This document shows, one piece after another, positions 15,149 through 24,060 of a stretch of DNA of 64,000 bases. Each line of letters opens with the position of its first letter. Position 1 is the first letter of the stretch. The translations under genes were made by a program, and so were the position numbers. The notes below the pieces were generated by a model. It worked only from the letters and a program-made list of their open reading frames with translations, had not been told where the DNA came from and searched no databases. The DNA is from Kitasatospora indigofera. Lineage in GTDB: Bacteria; Actinomycetota; Actinomycetes; Streptomycetales; Streptomycetaceae. The stretch is taken from positions 62,001-126,000 of the forward strand of contig NZ_BNBO01000002.1 in the NCBI RefSeq assembly GCF_014655955.1. The letters run 5' to 3'.

Positions 15149-16894
15149 ATGTCAGGCCAGTGGGACGAAAGCCCCTACGGGGGCGACGGGCAGTGGCGTG
15201 ACGACGGGTCGGACAGTGCTGTGCGCACCACACCGGCCGGTACCGGCGTGCCCGCTCCCAGGCCGGGCGGCCGGGCCGAGGCCCGGCGGGCGGCGCAGGG
15301 GCGCGGCGGCCACGGCAAGTCCGGCGGGGGCCGGGCGGCGGGCGGCGGGCGCGGCAGGAAGCCCAAGCGCAACAAGAAGAAGTACATCGCCTGGACCGCG
15401 GCCGGTGCCATGGTCCTGATAGTCGCCGCCGGCGGCGCGCTGTACCTGAAGCTCAACGGCAACATCAAGACCTTCGACCCGGACGCGATCAGCGCCGACC
15501 GCCCGCCCGAGACCCAGGCCGACGCCAACGGCAACAAGCCGGTCAACGTCCTGCTGATCGGGTCCGACAGCCGCAGCGGCAACAACAGCGACCTCGGCGG
15601 CGGCGACGAGGGCGGCGCCCGCTCGGACACCACGATCCTGTTGCACGTCTACGCCGACCACAAGCACGCCGTCGGCATCTCCATCCCCCGCGACGCCCTG
15701 GTGACCATCCCCTCCTGCAAGCTCCCGAACGGGAAGTGGAGCAAGGAGCTCACCAACCAGATGTTCAACTCGGCCTTCTCCACCGGCAACTCCGAGGAGG
15801 GCAACCCGGCCTGCACGCAGAACACCGTGGAGAAGCTGACCGGCATCCGGGTGGACCACACCATCGAGGTCAACTTCGAGGGCTTCGCCGCGATGACCGC
15901 CGCGGTGAACGGCGTGGACGTCTGCCTGCCGAACGCCATCTACGAGAACGACCTGAACGAGAAGCTCCCCAAGAAGGGCGCCGAGGTCTTCAAGAAGGGG
16001 CAGCAGACCGTGCAGGGCAAGCAGGCCCTGGACTACGTCCGGCTGCGGCACGGCATCGGCGACGGCTCCGACATCGGCCGGATGAAGCGCCAGCAGGCGT
16101 TCATGGGCTCGCTCATCTCCAAGGTGAAGAAGCAGGGCCTGAGCCCGACCACCCTGCTGCCGCTGGCCGACGCCGCCACCAAGTCGATGACCGTCGACCC
16201 GGACCTCAGCACCGCGGACAAGCTGCTCTCGTTCGCCCTGTCGATGAAGAACATCGACATGCACGACCTGAAGTTCATCACCGCGCCCTGGGTGTTCAGC
16301 ACCACCCACACCGGCCGGATCGAGCTGGTCCACCCGGCGGTGGACAACCTGTGGGCGACCCTGAAGGCCGACCGCACCATCGACGGCCAGGACGCCACCG
16401 GCCAGCAGCCCGACGCGGCGGCCTCCCCCGCCGCACCGGCCACCTCGGCGCCGCCCGCCGCGGCCCCGGCGGCCCCGGCGGCCGACACCGACGGCACCGG
16501 CATCAAGGTCGCCGTCTACAACGGCACCACCGCCTCCGGCATGGCCGGCAAGGCGAGCGAGACGCTCAAGGCGTCGAAGTTCACCGTCACCAAGGTGGCC
16601 ACCGCCTCCTCCACCACCCACACCACCACCGTGGTGGAGTACGGCCCCGGCATGAAGGCCAAGGCGGACAAGGTCGCGGCGCTGTTCCCCGGCGCCACCA
16701 CCGTCACCACCAGCGCGGCGGGCATCAGCCTCGTCCTGGGCAAGGACTACGCGGCCGCCAACGCCACCACCGGCACGCCGGGCACCGCCACGAGCCCGAC
16801 CGAGCCGCCGCCGCTGCCCACCAGCGTCACCGCGGAGGCCCGCTCGGCCGACGACGACATCTGCGCCAACACCACCTACGGCGCCGGCGGCTGA
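15149..16894 (+). CDS. LCP-family (LytR-CpsA-Psr) cell-wall glycopolymer ligase
   Basis: A membrane-anchored enzyme that transfers lipid-linked glycopolymers (teichoic/teichuronic-type) to peptidoglycan. The 581-aa protein has a cytoplasmic Arg/Gly-rich tail, a transmembrane helix at about residues 80-100 and the LCP catalytic domain at about 130-400. Visible motifs are GSDSRSG, DTTILLHVYADH, ISIPRDALV and YVRLRHGIGDGSDIGRM. A linker of Ala/Pro leads to a LytR_C domain (about 450-540, GIKVAVYNGTTASG). The last residues DDDICANTTYGAGG recur in the second LCP at 58319. The ATG at 15149 has GAAAGG 7 bases upstream. Confidence 0.94.
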   Translation: MSGQWDESPYGGDGQWRDDGSDSAVRTTPAGTGVPAPRPGGRAEARRAAQGRGGHGKSGGGRAAGGGRGRKPKRNKKKYIAWTAAGAMVLIVAAGGALYLKLNGNIKTFDPDAISADRPPETQADANGNKPVNVLLIGSDSRSGNNSDLGGGDEGGARSDTTILLHVYADHKHAVGISIPRDALVTIPSCKLPNGKWSKELTNQMFNSAFSTGNSEEGNPACTQNTVEKLTGIRVDHTIEVNFEGFAAMTAAVNGVDVCLPNAIYENDLNEKLPKKGAEVFKKGQQTVQGKQALDYVRLRHGIGDGSDIGRMKRQQAFMGSLISKVKKQGLSPTTLLPLADAATKSMTVDPDLSTADKLLSFALSMKNIDMHDLKFITAPWVFSTTHTGRIELVHPAVDNLWATLKADRTIDGQDATGQQPDAAASPAAPATSAPPAAAPAAPAADTDGTGIKVAVYNGTTASGMAGKASETLKASKFTVTKVATASSTTHTTTVVEYGPGMKAKADKVAALFPGATTVTTSAAGISLVLGKDYAAANATTGTPGTATSPTEPPPLPTSVTAEARSADDDICANTTYGAGG

Positions 16895-16931
16895 TCCCGG
16901 CCCCGCCCGGCGACGTCCCGCCGGACGGCAG

Positions 16932-16975
16932 GAACGGGAGTGCCCGCCGGTCGGTACCGGCGGGCACTCCCGTTC
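16932..16975. terminator. strong hairpin between convergent genes
   Basis: Perfect 20-base arms (16932-16951 and 16956-16975) around the loop CGGT. No U-run follows, typical for Streptomyces. It sits between the convergent LCP and spo0M genes and can serve both strands. Confidence 0.85.
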
Positions 16976-16996
16976 GCCCGTGGAGCCGGGCCGGGC

Positions 16997-17764
16997 TCAG
17001 AGGGCCGCGCGGACCCAGCCGTCGACCAGCGCGGTGAGGTCCTGGCCGGCGGCGGAGTGCTCCACCACGTGGGTCCGGATCACGTCACCGCCGCCGTGGC
17101 CGAAGATGCCGCCGCGCTTGTCGGCCTCCAGGACGACCTCCACCCGGTGCGGGTCGGCGATGAAGGTCACCTCGACCGAGTTGCAGGCGTGCGCGTACTG
17201 CGGCGCGGCCGAGAACTCGATCTCCTGGTAGAACGGCAGGCTCTGGCCGGTGCCGCGGATGTGGCCGGCCTCCAGGTCCGCGGAGCGGAAGCGGAAGCCG
17301 AGCGCGAGGAAGGCGTCCAGCAGCCCGCGCTGGACGGGCAGCGGCTCGACGTCCAGCGGGTCGGAGTCGCCCTTGTCGAGGGCGCCGCTGATGTCCACCT
17401 CGGTGCGGACGCCGAGCGCCATGCCGGAGAGCCGCTGCCCGGCGACGGCGGTCACCGGGGTCTCGTACGGCACCGGGAAGGCGAACGGGATGCTGCGGTT
17501 CTCGCCGGCGGCGAGGTGCAGCGGCGGGGTGACCGAGAAGCGGGCGAACGGGTACAGCCCGGTGCTCTCGCCCTCCTCGTGCTCGATCTCCACCCGGGCG
17601 ACCAGGGTCAGCGTGATGCCGGCGATGTCGGCGGGGACGGTGCCGCCGGTCAGGTTGACCTGCCCCTGGAGCAGCCCGCCGGGCAGCACCACGGGGGTGG
17701 ACAGGACGGTGTCGACGCCGGGGCCGCCGACGCCGAGGGCGCCGAGGAGCTTCTTGAACACCAT
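16997..17764 (-). CDS. spo0M: Spo0M-family sporulation/arrestin-like protein
   Basis: A 255-aa soluble cytoplasmic protein with the Spo0M domain (about residues 1-240): MVFKKLLGALGVGGPGVDTV at the N-terminus, LPGGLLQGQVNLTGG and a VPVPYETPVTAVAGQ block. The fold is an arrestin-like beta-sandwich. In Bacillus, Spo0M affects sporulation and cell shape; the actinomycete homologues are poorly studied, so the role is unproven here. The ATG has AAGGAG 12 bases upstream. It is a single gene that converges on the LCP gene across a strong terminator. Confidence 0.9.
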   Translation of the reverse strand: MVFKKLLGALGVGGPGVDTVLSTPVVLPGGLLQGQVNLTGGTVPADIAGITLTLVARVEIEHEEGESTGLYPFARFSVTPPLHLAAGENRSIPFAFPVPYETPVTAVAGQRLSGMALGVRTEVDISGALDKGDSDPLDVEPLPVQRGLLDAFLALGFRFRSADLEAGHIRGTGQSLPFYQEIEFSAAPQYAHACNSVEVTFIADPHRVEVVLEADKRGGIFGHGGGDVIRTHVVEHSAAGQDLTALVDGWVRAAL

Positions 17765-18098
17765 GCGGGTGCTCTCCTTGGGTGTGGGATCCGCACGGGT
17801 GCGGGCTTCGGGGCGGGTACGGGTACGGAATGCGAAACGGGTACGAACGGTGTGAACAGGTACGGCTTCGGGTGGTCACCGGCCCGCCGGTGCGGCCCGG
17901 GCCCGCGGGACGCGCGGGCGCTGGTCCGCGTCGGCGGGGCCGATCGGAGGAACGCCACACGGCACCGGGCGGTTCCCCGGCCCGCCGGAAACAGGTTGTA
18001 GGATGACCGGACAAGCAGTTGTAGGATGACTGCCGGAGCGACCGCCACCCCACCGGGGCCGGCCCGCGCCACCACCGCGACGACCCCAGGGGACCACC
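17765..18098. promoter_or_regulatory. divergent promoter region spo0M/gntR with GGTACG repeats
   Basis: About 334 bases. Near the spo0M side GGGTACG occurs at 17815-17821, 17821-17827 and 17839-17845, with AGGTACG at 17858-17864. The repeats are closely spaced and lie 50-100 bases upstream of spo0M, a position suited to activator or repressor sites. A 13-base repeat on the gntR side is listed separately. No gene-like frame was seen. Confidence 0.45.
17995..18030 (+). promoter_or_regulatory. paired GTTGTAGGATGAC sites upstream of the GntR gene
   Basis: GTTGTAGGATGAC is present exactly at 17995-18007 and 18018-18030, 23 bases apart, ending 68 bases before the GntR start. TAGGAT inside each copy resembles a -10 box, so a repressor bound here would block transcription. 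FadR-type regulators commonly bind TTGTnnnACAA-like sites near their own gene. Autoregulation is inferred. Confidence 0.5.
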
Positions 18099-18830
18099 GT
18101 GACCAGCGCGAACGACAGTCTGCAGGCCGCCGGCAAGCGTTCGCTCGTGGACGCCACCATCGAGCAGCTGCGCGAGCAGCTCGCGGCCGGCAGCTGGCCC
18201 GTCGGCGCCCGGATCCCCACCGAGCACGAGCTGGCCGAACGGCTCAAGGTCGGCCGCAACACCGTCCGGGAGGCGATCCGGGTGCTGGTGCACGCCGGGA
18301 TGCTGGTCACCCGGCAGGGCGAGGGCACCTTCGTCCGCAGCAGCAGCGACCCGGCCTCCGTGCTGCGGGGCGTCCAGCGCTCCGGCGTCCGGGACGTGCT
18401 GGAGGTCCGCGCCGCGCTGGAGACCGAGGCGGCCCGGCTGGCCGCGCTGCGGCACACCCCCGAGGACATCGTCCGGATGCGCGCCGTCCTGGCCCGCGAG
18501 GCCGAGGTGATCGCCTCGCACCCCGAGCGGGCCGGTCGCGAGGCCACCGTCGAGCACGACCTGGAGTTCCACACCGCCGTGGTCGAGGCCGCCAACAACC
18601 CGGCGCTGACCGAGGTGTACCGCTACTTCGGCGCCTCGGTGCGCGAGTCGATGCGGACCGCCTTCGGCGACCACGAGATGCCCGAGGTGGTGGTCGCCAC
18701 CCACGAGGCACTGGTGGACGCCATCGAGAGCGGTGACCCGGACCGGGCCGAGGCCGCCTGCCGTGCCCTGCTGGACGAGCCGATCGCCGCCGTCGAGCAG
18801 CTCCTCGCCAGCATCGCCGCGCGGAAGTGA
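18099..18830 (+). CDS. FadR-type GntR-family transcriptional regulator
   Basis: A 243-aa regulator: winged helix-turn-helix at about residues 20-85 (ELAERLKVGRNTVREAIRVL, then GMLVTRQGEGTFVR), followed by an all-helical FCD effector domain (about 95-225) with LEFHTAVVEAANN. FCD proteins bind small carboxylates, usually with a metal held by Asp/His residues. The GTG start has AGGGGACC upstream. The MFS gene starts 65 bases downstream on the same strand and is the likely target together with this gene. Confidence 0.92.
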   Translation: MTSANDSLQAAGKRSLVDATIEQLREQLAAGSWPVGARIPTEHELAERLKVGRNTVREAIRVLVHAGMLVTRQGEGTFVRSSSDPASVLRGVQRSGVRDVLEVRAALETEAARLAALRHTPEDIVRMRAVLAREAEVIASHPERAGREATVEHDLEFHTAVVEAANNPALTEVYRYFGASVRESMRTAFGDHEMPEVVVATHEALVDAIESGDPDRAEAACRALLDEPIAAVEQLLASIAARK

Positions 18831-18895
18831 CCCGAGGGGCACCGCCGCCCCCGACCGCCTCCCCGCCCCCGCAACCTCGGAAAGAGCCCCGTTCC

Positions 18896-20125
18896 ATGGC
18901 AGTCACCCGTGCCCGGCAGCCGCTGGTCACCCCCGCGCTCCCCGTCCGCAGCCGGCTCGCCCACCCGGCGCTGCTGCTCACCGGCATCCTGCTGGTCGCC
19001 CTCAACATGCGGGCCTGCCTGGCCGCGATCTCCCCGATGGTCGGCGAGATCCAGCAGACCTTCGGCCTCTCCTCCACCGCGAGCGGGCTGATCACCACCG
19101 TGCCGGTGCTGTTCCAGGGCCTCGGCGCGCCCCTCACCCCCCGGCTGACCCGGCGCTTCGGCACCGAGCGGGTGGTGCTCGGCGCGGTGCTGGTGCTCGG
19201 CGCCGGGGTCCTGCTGCGGGTGCTGCCGTCGATCGCCGCGCTCTACGGGGGCTGCGTGGTGATCGGGGTGGCGATCGCCGTCCTGAACGTCTCGCTGCCG
19301 GGCCTGGTCAAGCGGGAGTTCCCCGCGAAGGCGGCCACCATGACCGGTGTCTACTCCACCACCATGCTGGTCGGCGCGACCCTGGCGGCCGGCGTCTCGG
19401 TGCCGCTGGAGAAGGCGCTCGGCGGCGGCTGGCAGGCCTCGCTCGGCGCCTGGTCGGTACTGGCGCTGATCGCCGCGGTGGCCTGGCTCCCGCAGGTCCT
19501 GCGCTCGCGCCAGGAGCGGGCCGTGGTGGCGGCGGCCCCGGCCGGACGGCCGGTCGACGGGATCTGGCGCTCCCCGCTGGCCTGGCGGATCAGCCTCTTC
19601 ATGGGCATCTCCTCGCTGCTGGTCTACACCCTGGTCGCCTGGCTGCCGACGATCCTGGCCGACCACGGGATGGACCGCGGGGAGGCCGGCCTGGTCTTCG
19701 CGTTCAGCAACCTGGTCCAGGTGGCGGGCGCGTTCCTGGTCCCGCTCGCGGCCGGCCGGATGACCCGTCAGCGCGGCCTGGCGGTGGCGATGGCCGGCCT
19801 GAACGCCCTGGGCATCGCCGTCCTGCTGCTCGCCCCGGTCTCCGGCGCGTGGGTGTCGGCCGCCGTCCTCGGGGTCGCCCAGGGCGGTTCGCTGGGCCTG
19901 GCACTGGCCTTCATCGTGCTGCGGACCAGCAGCGCGGCGGGCGCCGCCCAGCTCGGCGGCATGACCCAGGCGGTCGGCTACCTGGTGGCGGCGGCCGGCC
20001 CGGTCGGCGCCGGCGCCCTGCACCAGCTGACCGGCAGCTGGACGACCCCGCTGGTGCTGCTGCTGGTGCTGGCCGGCGTGGCCGCGGTGGCCGGCTGGGG
20101 CGCGGGCCGCAACCGCACGCTCTGA
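18896..20125 (+). CDS. CynX/NimT-type MFS transporter
   Basis: A 409-aa integral membrane protein with about 12 hydrophobic segments. The N-terminal ALNMRACLAAISPMVGEI block is typical of the CynX (cyanate/nitroimidazole) branch of the major facilitator superfamily. The ATG at 18896 has GGAAAGAG about 9 bases upstream; a longer frame starting at the gntR stop is low-complexity and rejected. It is the second gene of a pair with the FadR-type regulator. The transported compound is unknown; a small carboxylate sensed by the regulator is a reasonable guess. Confidence 0.9.
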   Translation: MAVTRARQPLVTPALPVRSRLAHPALLLTGILLVALNMRACLAAISPMVGEIQQTFGLSSTASGLITTVPVLFQGLGAPLTPRLTRRFGTERVVLGAVLVLGAGVLLRVLPSIAALYGGCVVIGVAIAVLNVSLPGLVKREFPAKAATMTGVYSTTMLVGATLAAGVSVPLEKALGGGWQASLGAWSVLALIAAVAWLPQVLRSRQERAVVAAAPAGRPVDGIWRSPLAWRISLFMGISSLLVYTLVAWLPTILADHGMDRGEAGLVFAFSNLVQVAGAFLVPLAAGRMTRQRGLAVAMAGLNALGIAVLLLAPVSGAWVSAAVLGVAQGGSLGLALAFIVLRTSSAAGAAQLGGMTQAVGYLVAAAGPVGAGALHQLTGSWTTPLVLLLVLAGVAAVAGWGAGRNRTL

Positions 20126-20162
20126 GCGGACGGCGCGCCACCGTCGCCGGCCGTACGGACCT

Positions 20163-20189
20163 CGGGCCCGGGCAGCACGCCCGGGCCCG
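20163..20189. terminator. GC hairpin between convergent MFS and ABC genes
   Basis: Perfect 11-base arms CGGGCCCGGGC / GCCCGGGCCCG with the loop AGCAC, without a U-run. It lies 37 bases after the MFS stop and 39 bases before the ABC permease stop and could act in both directions. Confidence 0.75.
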
Positions 20190-20228
20190 CGTCGTTCCCG
20201 TGCACCGGAGCGGCCGCCGCCCGCGCCC

Positions 20229-20945
20229 TCAGTCCTCGGCGGCCAGCGTCAGCCCCGCCAGCTTCACCGAGGCGAGCACGGTGGCCGCCACCGTGACCAC
20301 CACCAGCAGCGGGACGGCCACGCCCAGCGCCACGTCCGCCGTGATCGCGCCCTCGCCGGCCACCGCCTCGGCCACCGACAGGCCCCACTGCTGCACGCTC
20401 AGCGTCCGGGCGCCCTTCACGAAGTTGCCGACCAGGCTCTCCCAGACCAGCGCGTACGCCAGCCCCGCCACCACGGCGTGCCGGGTGACCACGCCGAGCA
20501 GCAGGAACAGCGCGCTGTACGCGGCGCCGGAGACCAGGGTGCCGACGGTGAAGGCGAGCGCCAGGTCGTCCTTGGTCCCGTACAGGATCAGCCCCGCGAC
20601 GAAGGTGGGGACGGCGGCGAAGGCCCAGGTGACCGCGACCGCCACGGCCAGCTTGGTGGTGATGATCAGCCGCCGGGGCAGCGGCTTGGACAGCAGGTAG
20701 ACGATCGAGCCGTCGTCGATCTCGGTGGCGATCGCGCCGGTGCCGACGACCAGGCCGAGGATCGGCACCAGGGTGCCGAGCGACAGCTGGCCGAGGATCT
20801 TGACGGTCAGGTCGTGCTTGTCCCCGTCGGTGTTCGCCGCGATCACCGAGATGATCAGCAGCAGGGCGGGGACGACCAGCAGCAGGAGGCCGCGGCGGCG
20901 GCCCAGCAGGCCGCGTACGGTCAGCCTGGCGACGGTCGTGTTCAC
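20229..20945 (-). CDS. ABC-2-type transporter permease
   Basis: A 238-aa membrane protein with about six transmembrane segments (RGLLLLVVPALLLIISVIA and others) and the DDGSIVYLLSKPLPRR block between helices that is common to ABC-2/NatB-type permeases. It starts with GTG behind AGAAGG. It is the last gene of a four-gene run on this strand, 121 bases after its cognate ATPase at 21067. No typical substrate clue is visible; the family exports ions, drugs or peptides. Confidence 0.88.
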   Translation of the reverse strand: MNTTVARLTVRGLLGRRRGLLLLVVPALLLIISVIAANTDGDKHDLTVKILGQLSLGTLVPILGLVVGTGAIATEIDDGSIVYLLSKPLPRRLIITTKLAVAVAVTWAFAAVPTFVAGLILYGTKDDLALAFTVGTLVSGAAYSALFLLLGVVTRHAVVAGLAYALVWESLVGNFVKGARTLSVQQWGLSVAEAVAGEGAITADVALGVAVPLLVVVTVAATVLASVKLAGLTLAAED

Positions 20946-21066
20946 GGTGATCGGCCTTCTTTCGGTGACCGGGACGGTACCGGGTCGGGGCGGGCGGGCG
21001 GCGCCGGGTCCGGCCCGCTCCGGGAGCGGGCCGGCTCAGGGCGGACCGGCGGACGGGCGGACCGGT

Positions 21067-21984
21067 TCAGGAGGAGACGAGGTAGGAGAAGACGCTCTCC
21101 AGCGACTCGTCCGCCGGGGAGACGGTGTACAGCCGGATGCCCGCCTCCCGGGCGACCTTCGGCAGCAGGGTGGTGAAGCCCTGGAAGTTGACCGCCTGGA
21201 CCCGCAGCGCCTTCTCCTGCCGGTCCAGCTCGATGCCGGCCGTCGAGCCGTCCGCGATCAGCGCGGCGGCGAGCCGGCGGTCGTCGCTGGAGCGGACCAG
21301 GTAGCGGTGCGGACGGTCGGTCATCAGCCGGCGGATCCGGCGGAAGTCGCCGGAGGCGGCGTGCCGGCCGGCCACCACGACCTCGATGTGCCGGGCCAGC
21401 TGTTCGACCTCCTCCAGGATGTGCGAGGAGAACAGCACCGTCCGGCCGTCGGCGCCGAACCGGCGCAGCAGCTCCATCAGCTGGAGGCGCTGGCGCGGGT
21501 CCATGCCGTTGAACGGCTCGTCGAGCAGCAGCACGGCCGGCTCGTGGACCAGCGCCGAGGCCATCTTGACCCGCTGCTTCATGCCCTTGGAGTAGGTGCC
21601 GGTCCTCCGGTCCTGGGCGTACGCCATCTCGACCAGGCCGAGCGCCCGGTCGGTGGCGGCGCCCGGGTCGGCCAGGCCGTGCAGTTCGGCGTTGGCGAGG
21701 ACGAACTCCCGCCCGGTGAGGAAGTCGTACATCGACTCCCGCTCGGGGACCAGCCCGATCTGCCGGTAGACCTCCTGGTTGCGCCAGATCCGGGTGCCGT
21801 CCAGGGTGACCGCGCCCGCCGAGGGGGCGAGGAAGCCGCTCATCATGTGGATGAGGGTGGACTTGCCCGCGCCGTTGGGGCCGAGCAGGCCGGTGACGCC
21901 GGGGCCGATCGTCATGCTGACGTCGTTGACGGCGACCACGTTGCCGAACCAGCGGGAGACCTTGTCGATGGTGATGGTGCCCAT
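21067..21984 (-). CDS. ABC transporter ATP-binding protein
   Basis: A 305-aa ATPase. Walker A is GLLGPNGAGKSTL (about residues 34-46), the signature is YSKGMKQRVKMA, Walker B is AVLLLDEPFNGMD, and the switch His follows in SSHIL. The C-terminal extension (about 225-305) is a regulatory tail seen in NatA/BcrA-like ATPases. Translation starts at the ATG behind GAGAGGG. It is placed between the two permeases; pairing with the downstream permease at 20229 is inferred from order. Confidence 0.93.
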   Translation of the reverse strand: MGTITIDKVSRWFGNVVAVNDVSMTIGPGVTGLLGPNGAGKSTLIHMMSGFLAPSAGAVTLDGTRIWRNQEVYRQIGLVPERESMYDFLTGREFVLANAELHGLADPGAATDRALGLVEMAYAQDRRTGTYSKGMKQRVKMASALVHEPAVLLLDEPFNGMDPRQRLQLMELLRRFGADGRTVLFSSHILEEVEQLARHIEVVVAGRHAASGDFRRIRRLMTDRPHRYLVRSSDDRRLAAALIADGSTAGIELDRQEKALRVQAVNFQGFTTLLPKVAREAGIRLYTVSPADESLESVFSYLVSS

Positions 21985-22011
21985 GGCGCCCTCTCGAAGT
22001 ACTCGGGTCGG

Positions 22012-22914
22012 TCAGATGCTGCGGTAGCGGCGCCGGAGCAGCCCGTACGAGCCGGCCACGACGACGGCCGCCTCCAGGGCGAACACGGTGACGCCGAGGG
22101 TGCCGGGGGCGTGCAGGTCGGCGGCGGAGCCCAGGCCGAAGAGCTGGGTGACCAGGCCCTCCACCAGCCAGCCCGGCGACAGCAGGCCGACCCAGTTCGC
22201 GGACTCCGGCGGCACCGGGTTGTCCAGGCCGCCGGCGATGCCGAGGACGACGACCGCGATGCCCTGGCTGACCACCAGGAACCCCATGATCGCCGCGACC
22301 CCGAAGCCGCGCCGGGGCGTGCTCGCCGCGATCAGCAGGCCGACCGCCGAGTACACCAGGGCGAACAGCACGGCCGCCGCCAGCCCGTACAGGAAGTGCG
22401 CGGTGTTGTGGCCGAAGGGCATCCCGCCGAGCACCGCGCCGAGGTAGAGCACCACCATCGGGGCGGTCATCAGCAGCAGCATCGCGACGACCATCGCACC
22501 GAACTTGGCACGGACGTAGTCGCCGCGGGTGATCGGCCGGGAGAAGTACAGCGGGACGGTGCTGTACCGCAGGTCCCGGGACATCAGCACCGGCGCCTGG
22601 GCGGCGACGAAGAGTTCCACGACCAGCCCGAGGGCGCTGGGGTAGGCCGGGTAGTCCAGCGGCAGCTCGGTCCGGCCCTGCACGATCGCGAGGGCCACGA
22701 TGACCACGGCCGGCAGCGTCAGCACGGCCAGCACGAGCATCGGCAGCACCTTGGACCGGCCGGAGCGGCCGAGCCCGTAGGCGGCGCGCAGGCCCTGGGT
22801 GAACAGCGAGCGGGTGGCGTAGCCGCGGCCCAGCCGCGGACCGGTGTAGCCGCGGTAGCCGATGTCGTGGATGACGCCGGACTCGGCCGGCCTCGTCTCA
22901 GGAGGCAGCGACAT
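22012..22914 (-). CDS. ABC transporter permease
   Basis: A 300-aa membrane protein with a cytoplasmic N-tail (IHDIGYRGYTGPRLGRGY) followed by about six hydrophobic segments. A conserved LMSRDLRYSTVPLYFSRPI block is characteristic of ABC-2-type permeases in actinomycetes. Its start overlaps the stop of the ATPase gene at 22898 by 17 bases, so the two are translationally coupled. It forms the first ATPase-permease pair of the operon. Confidence 0.88.
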   Translation of the reverse strand: MSLPPETRPAESGVIHDIGYRGYTGPRLGRGYATRSLFTQGLRAAYGLGRSGRSKVLPMLVLAVLTLPAVVIVALAIVQGRTELPLDYPAYPSALGLVVELFVAAQAPVLMSRDLRYSTVPLYFSRPITRGDYVRAKFGAMVVAMLLLMTAPMVVLYLGAVLGGMPFGHNTAHFLYGLAAAVLFALVYSAVGLLIAASTPRRGFGVAAIMGFLVVSQGIAVVVLGIAGGLDNPVPPESANWVGLLSPGWLVEGLVTQLFGLGSAADLHAPGTLGVTVFALEAAVVVAGSYGLLRRRYRSI

Positions 22915-23890
22915 CTGCGGTACCTCCCTCGGGTGCGTCCGCCGGCCCGGCGGCCGGCGCCGGGGACTCGTCGGTGAAGATCTCCGCGACCCGGTGCCGG
23001 CGCTGTTCCAGCCGGACCAGGCCGAGGCCCAGGCCGGCCACGGTGTCGCGGATCGTGTCGTAGGTGTCGTCGTTCTCGATGCCGACCAGCAGCACCCGGG
23101 GACCGTCCGCGCCGACCGTCAGCCCGGCGGCGGCGAGCCGCTCCCGGACGGCGGCGCCGGCGTCGTACGAGGCGTCGTCCGGGTGGTCCGTGACCTCCAC
23201 CGCGAGCACCTGGGTGGCCTCGGTGAAGGAGGCGGTGGAGGAGGAGCGCAGCAGCCGGCCGCCGTCGATGACCACGAGGTGGTCGCAGGTCCGCTCCAGT
23301 TCGCCCAGCAGGTGGGTGGTGACCAGGACGGAGATGCCGAAGTCGGAGTGCACCCGGCGGATCAGGGCGAGCATGTCGTCCCGGCCGACCGGGTCCAGGC
23401 CGTTGGTCGGCTCGTCCAGCAGCACCAGCTGCGGGTCGTGGACCAGCGCCTGGGCCAGCTTCACCCGCTGCTTCATGCCCGTCGAGTAGCCGCCCATCGG
23501 GCGGTACCGCTCCTCGTACAGGCCGACGTGGCGCAGCGTGTCGGCGGTCCGCTCACGGGCCGCGGCGGCCGGCAGGCCGGCCATCCGGGCCATGTGGACC
23601 ACGAACTCGGTCGCGGACACGTCCGGCGGGAGGCAGTCGTGCTCGGGCATGTAGCCGACCCGCTCGCGGATCGCCGATCCCTCGGTGGCGATGTCCAGGC
23701 CGAGGACCTGTCCGGTGCCGGAGGTGGCCGGGGCCAGCCCCAGCAGGATCTTGATGAGTGTGGACTTGCCCGCGCCGTTCGCCCCGACCAGGCCGACCAC
23801 CCCGGGCTGCACCTCTACGGTGAGCTGATCGAGGGCGGTGACCCGGGGGAACCTCTTGGTGAGGCCGTCCGTCTTGATGACAGTGGACAC
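22898..23890 (-). CDS. ABC transporter ATP-binding protein, first gene of the ABC operon
   Basis: A 330-aa ATPase. Walker A is GLVGANGAGKSTLIKI, the signature YSTGMKQRVKLAQAL, Walker B QLVLLDEPTNGLDP, then TTHLL. I take the GTG at 23890 because TACCTT ends 6 bases before it, which suits a leaderless start; a GTG two codons earlier is equally open. The operon order is ATPase - permease - ATPase - permease. Two complete exporter pairs in a row suggest one heteromeric or two related exporters. It follows the four tandem single-span genes on the same strand after a 170-base gap. Confidence 0.9.
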   Translation of the reverse strand: MSTVIKTDGLTKRFPRVTALDQLTVEVQPGVVGLVGANGAGKSTLIKILLGLAPATSGTGQVLGLDIATEGSAIRERVGYMPEHDCLPPDVSATEFVVHMARMAGLPAAAARERTADTLRHVGLYEERYRPMGGYSTGMKQRVKLAQALVHDPQLVLLDEPTNGLDPVGRDDMLALIRRVHSDFGISVLVTTHLLGELERTCDHLVVIDGGRLLRSSSTASFTEATQVLAVEVTDHPDDASYDAGAAVRERLAAAGLTVGADGPRVLLVGIENDDTYDTIRDTVAGLGLGLVRLEQRRHRVAEIFTDESPAPAAGPADAPEGGTADVAAS

Positions 23891-24060
23891 GCTCACAAGG
23901 TAGTGGCCGGGGGCCGCGCTGGACATGGGCTGGAATGACGACCCTTTGCGGTACTCCGGGATGACGGCGGCTCACCGGTCCCCTAGGGGGCCGGACCGGC
24001 ACAGGACGGGACGGATCGGGTACGGACCGGCCGGCGGGCGGCCCGTACCCCGTCCCGGCC

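Noticed and set aside
20725-22977. 750-codon plus-strand frame across the ABC genes
   Set aside because: Antisense to intact Walker A/B ATPases and permeases.
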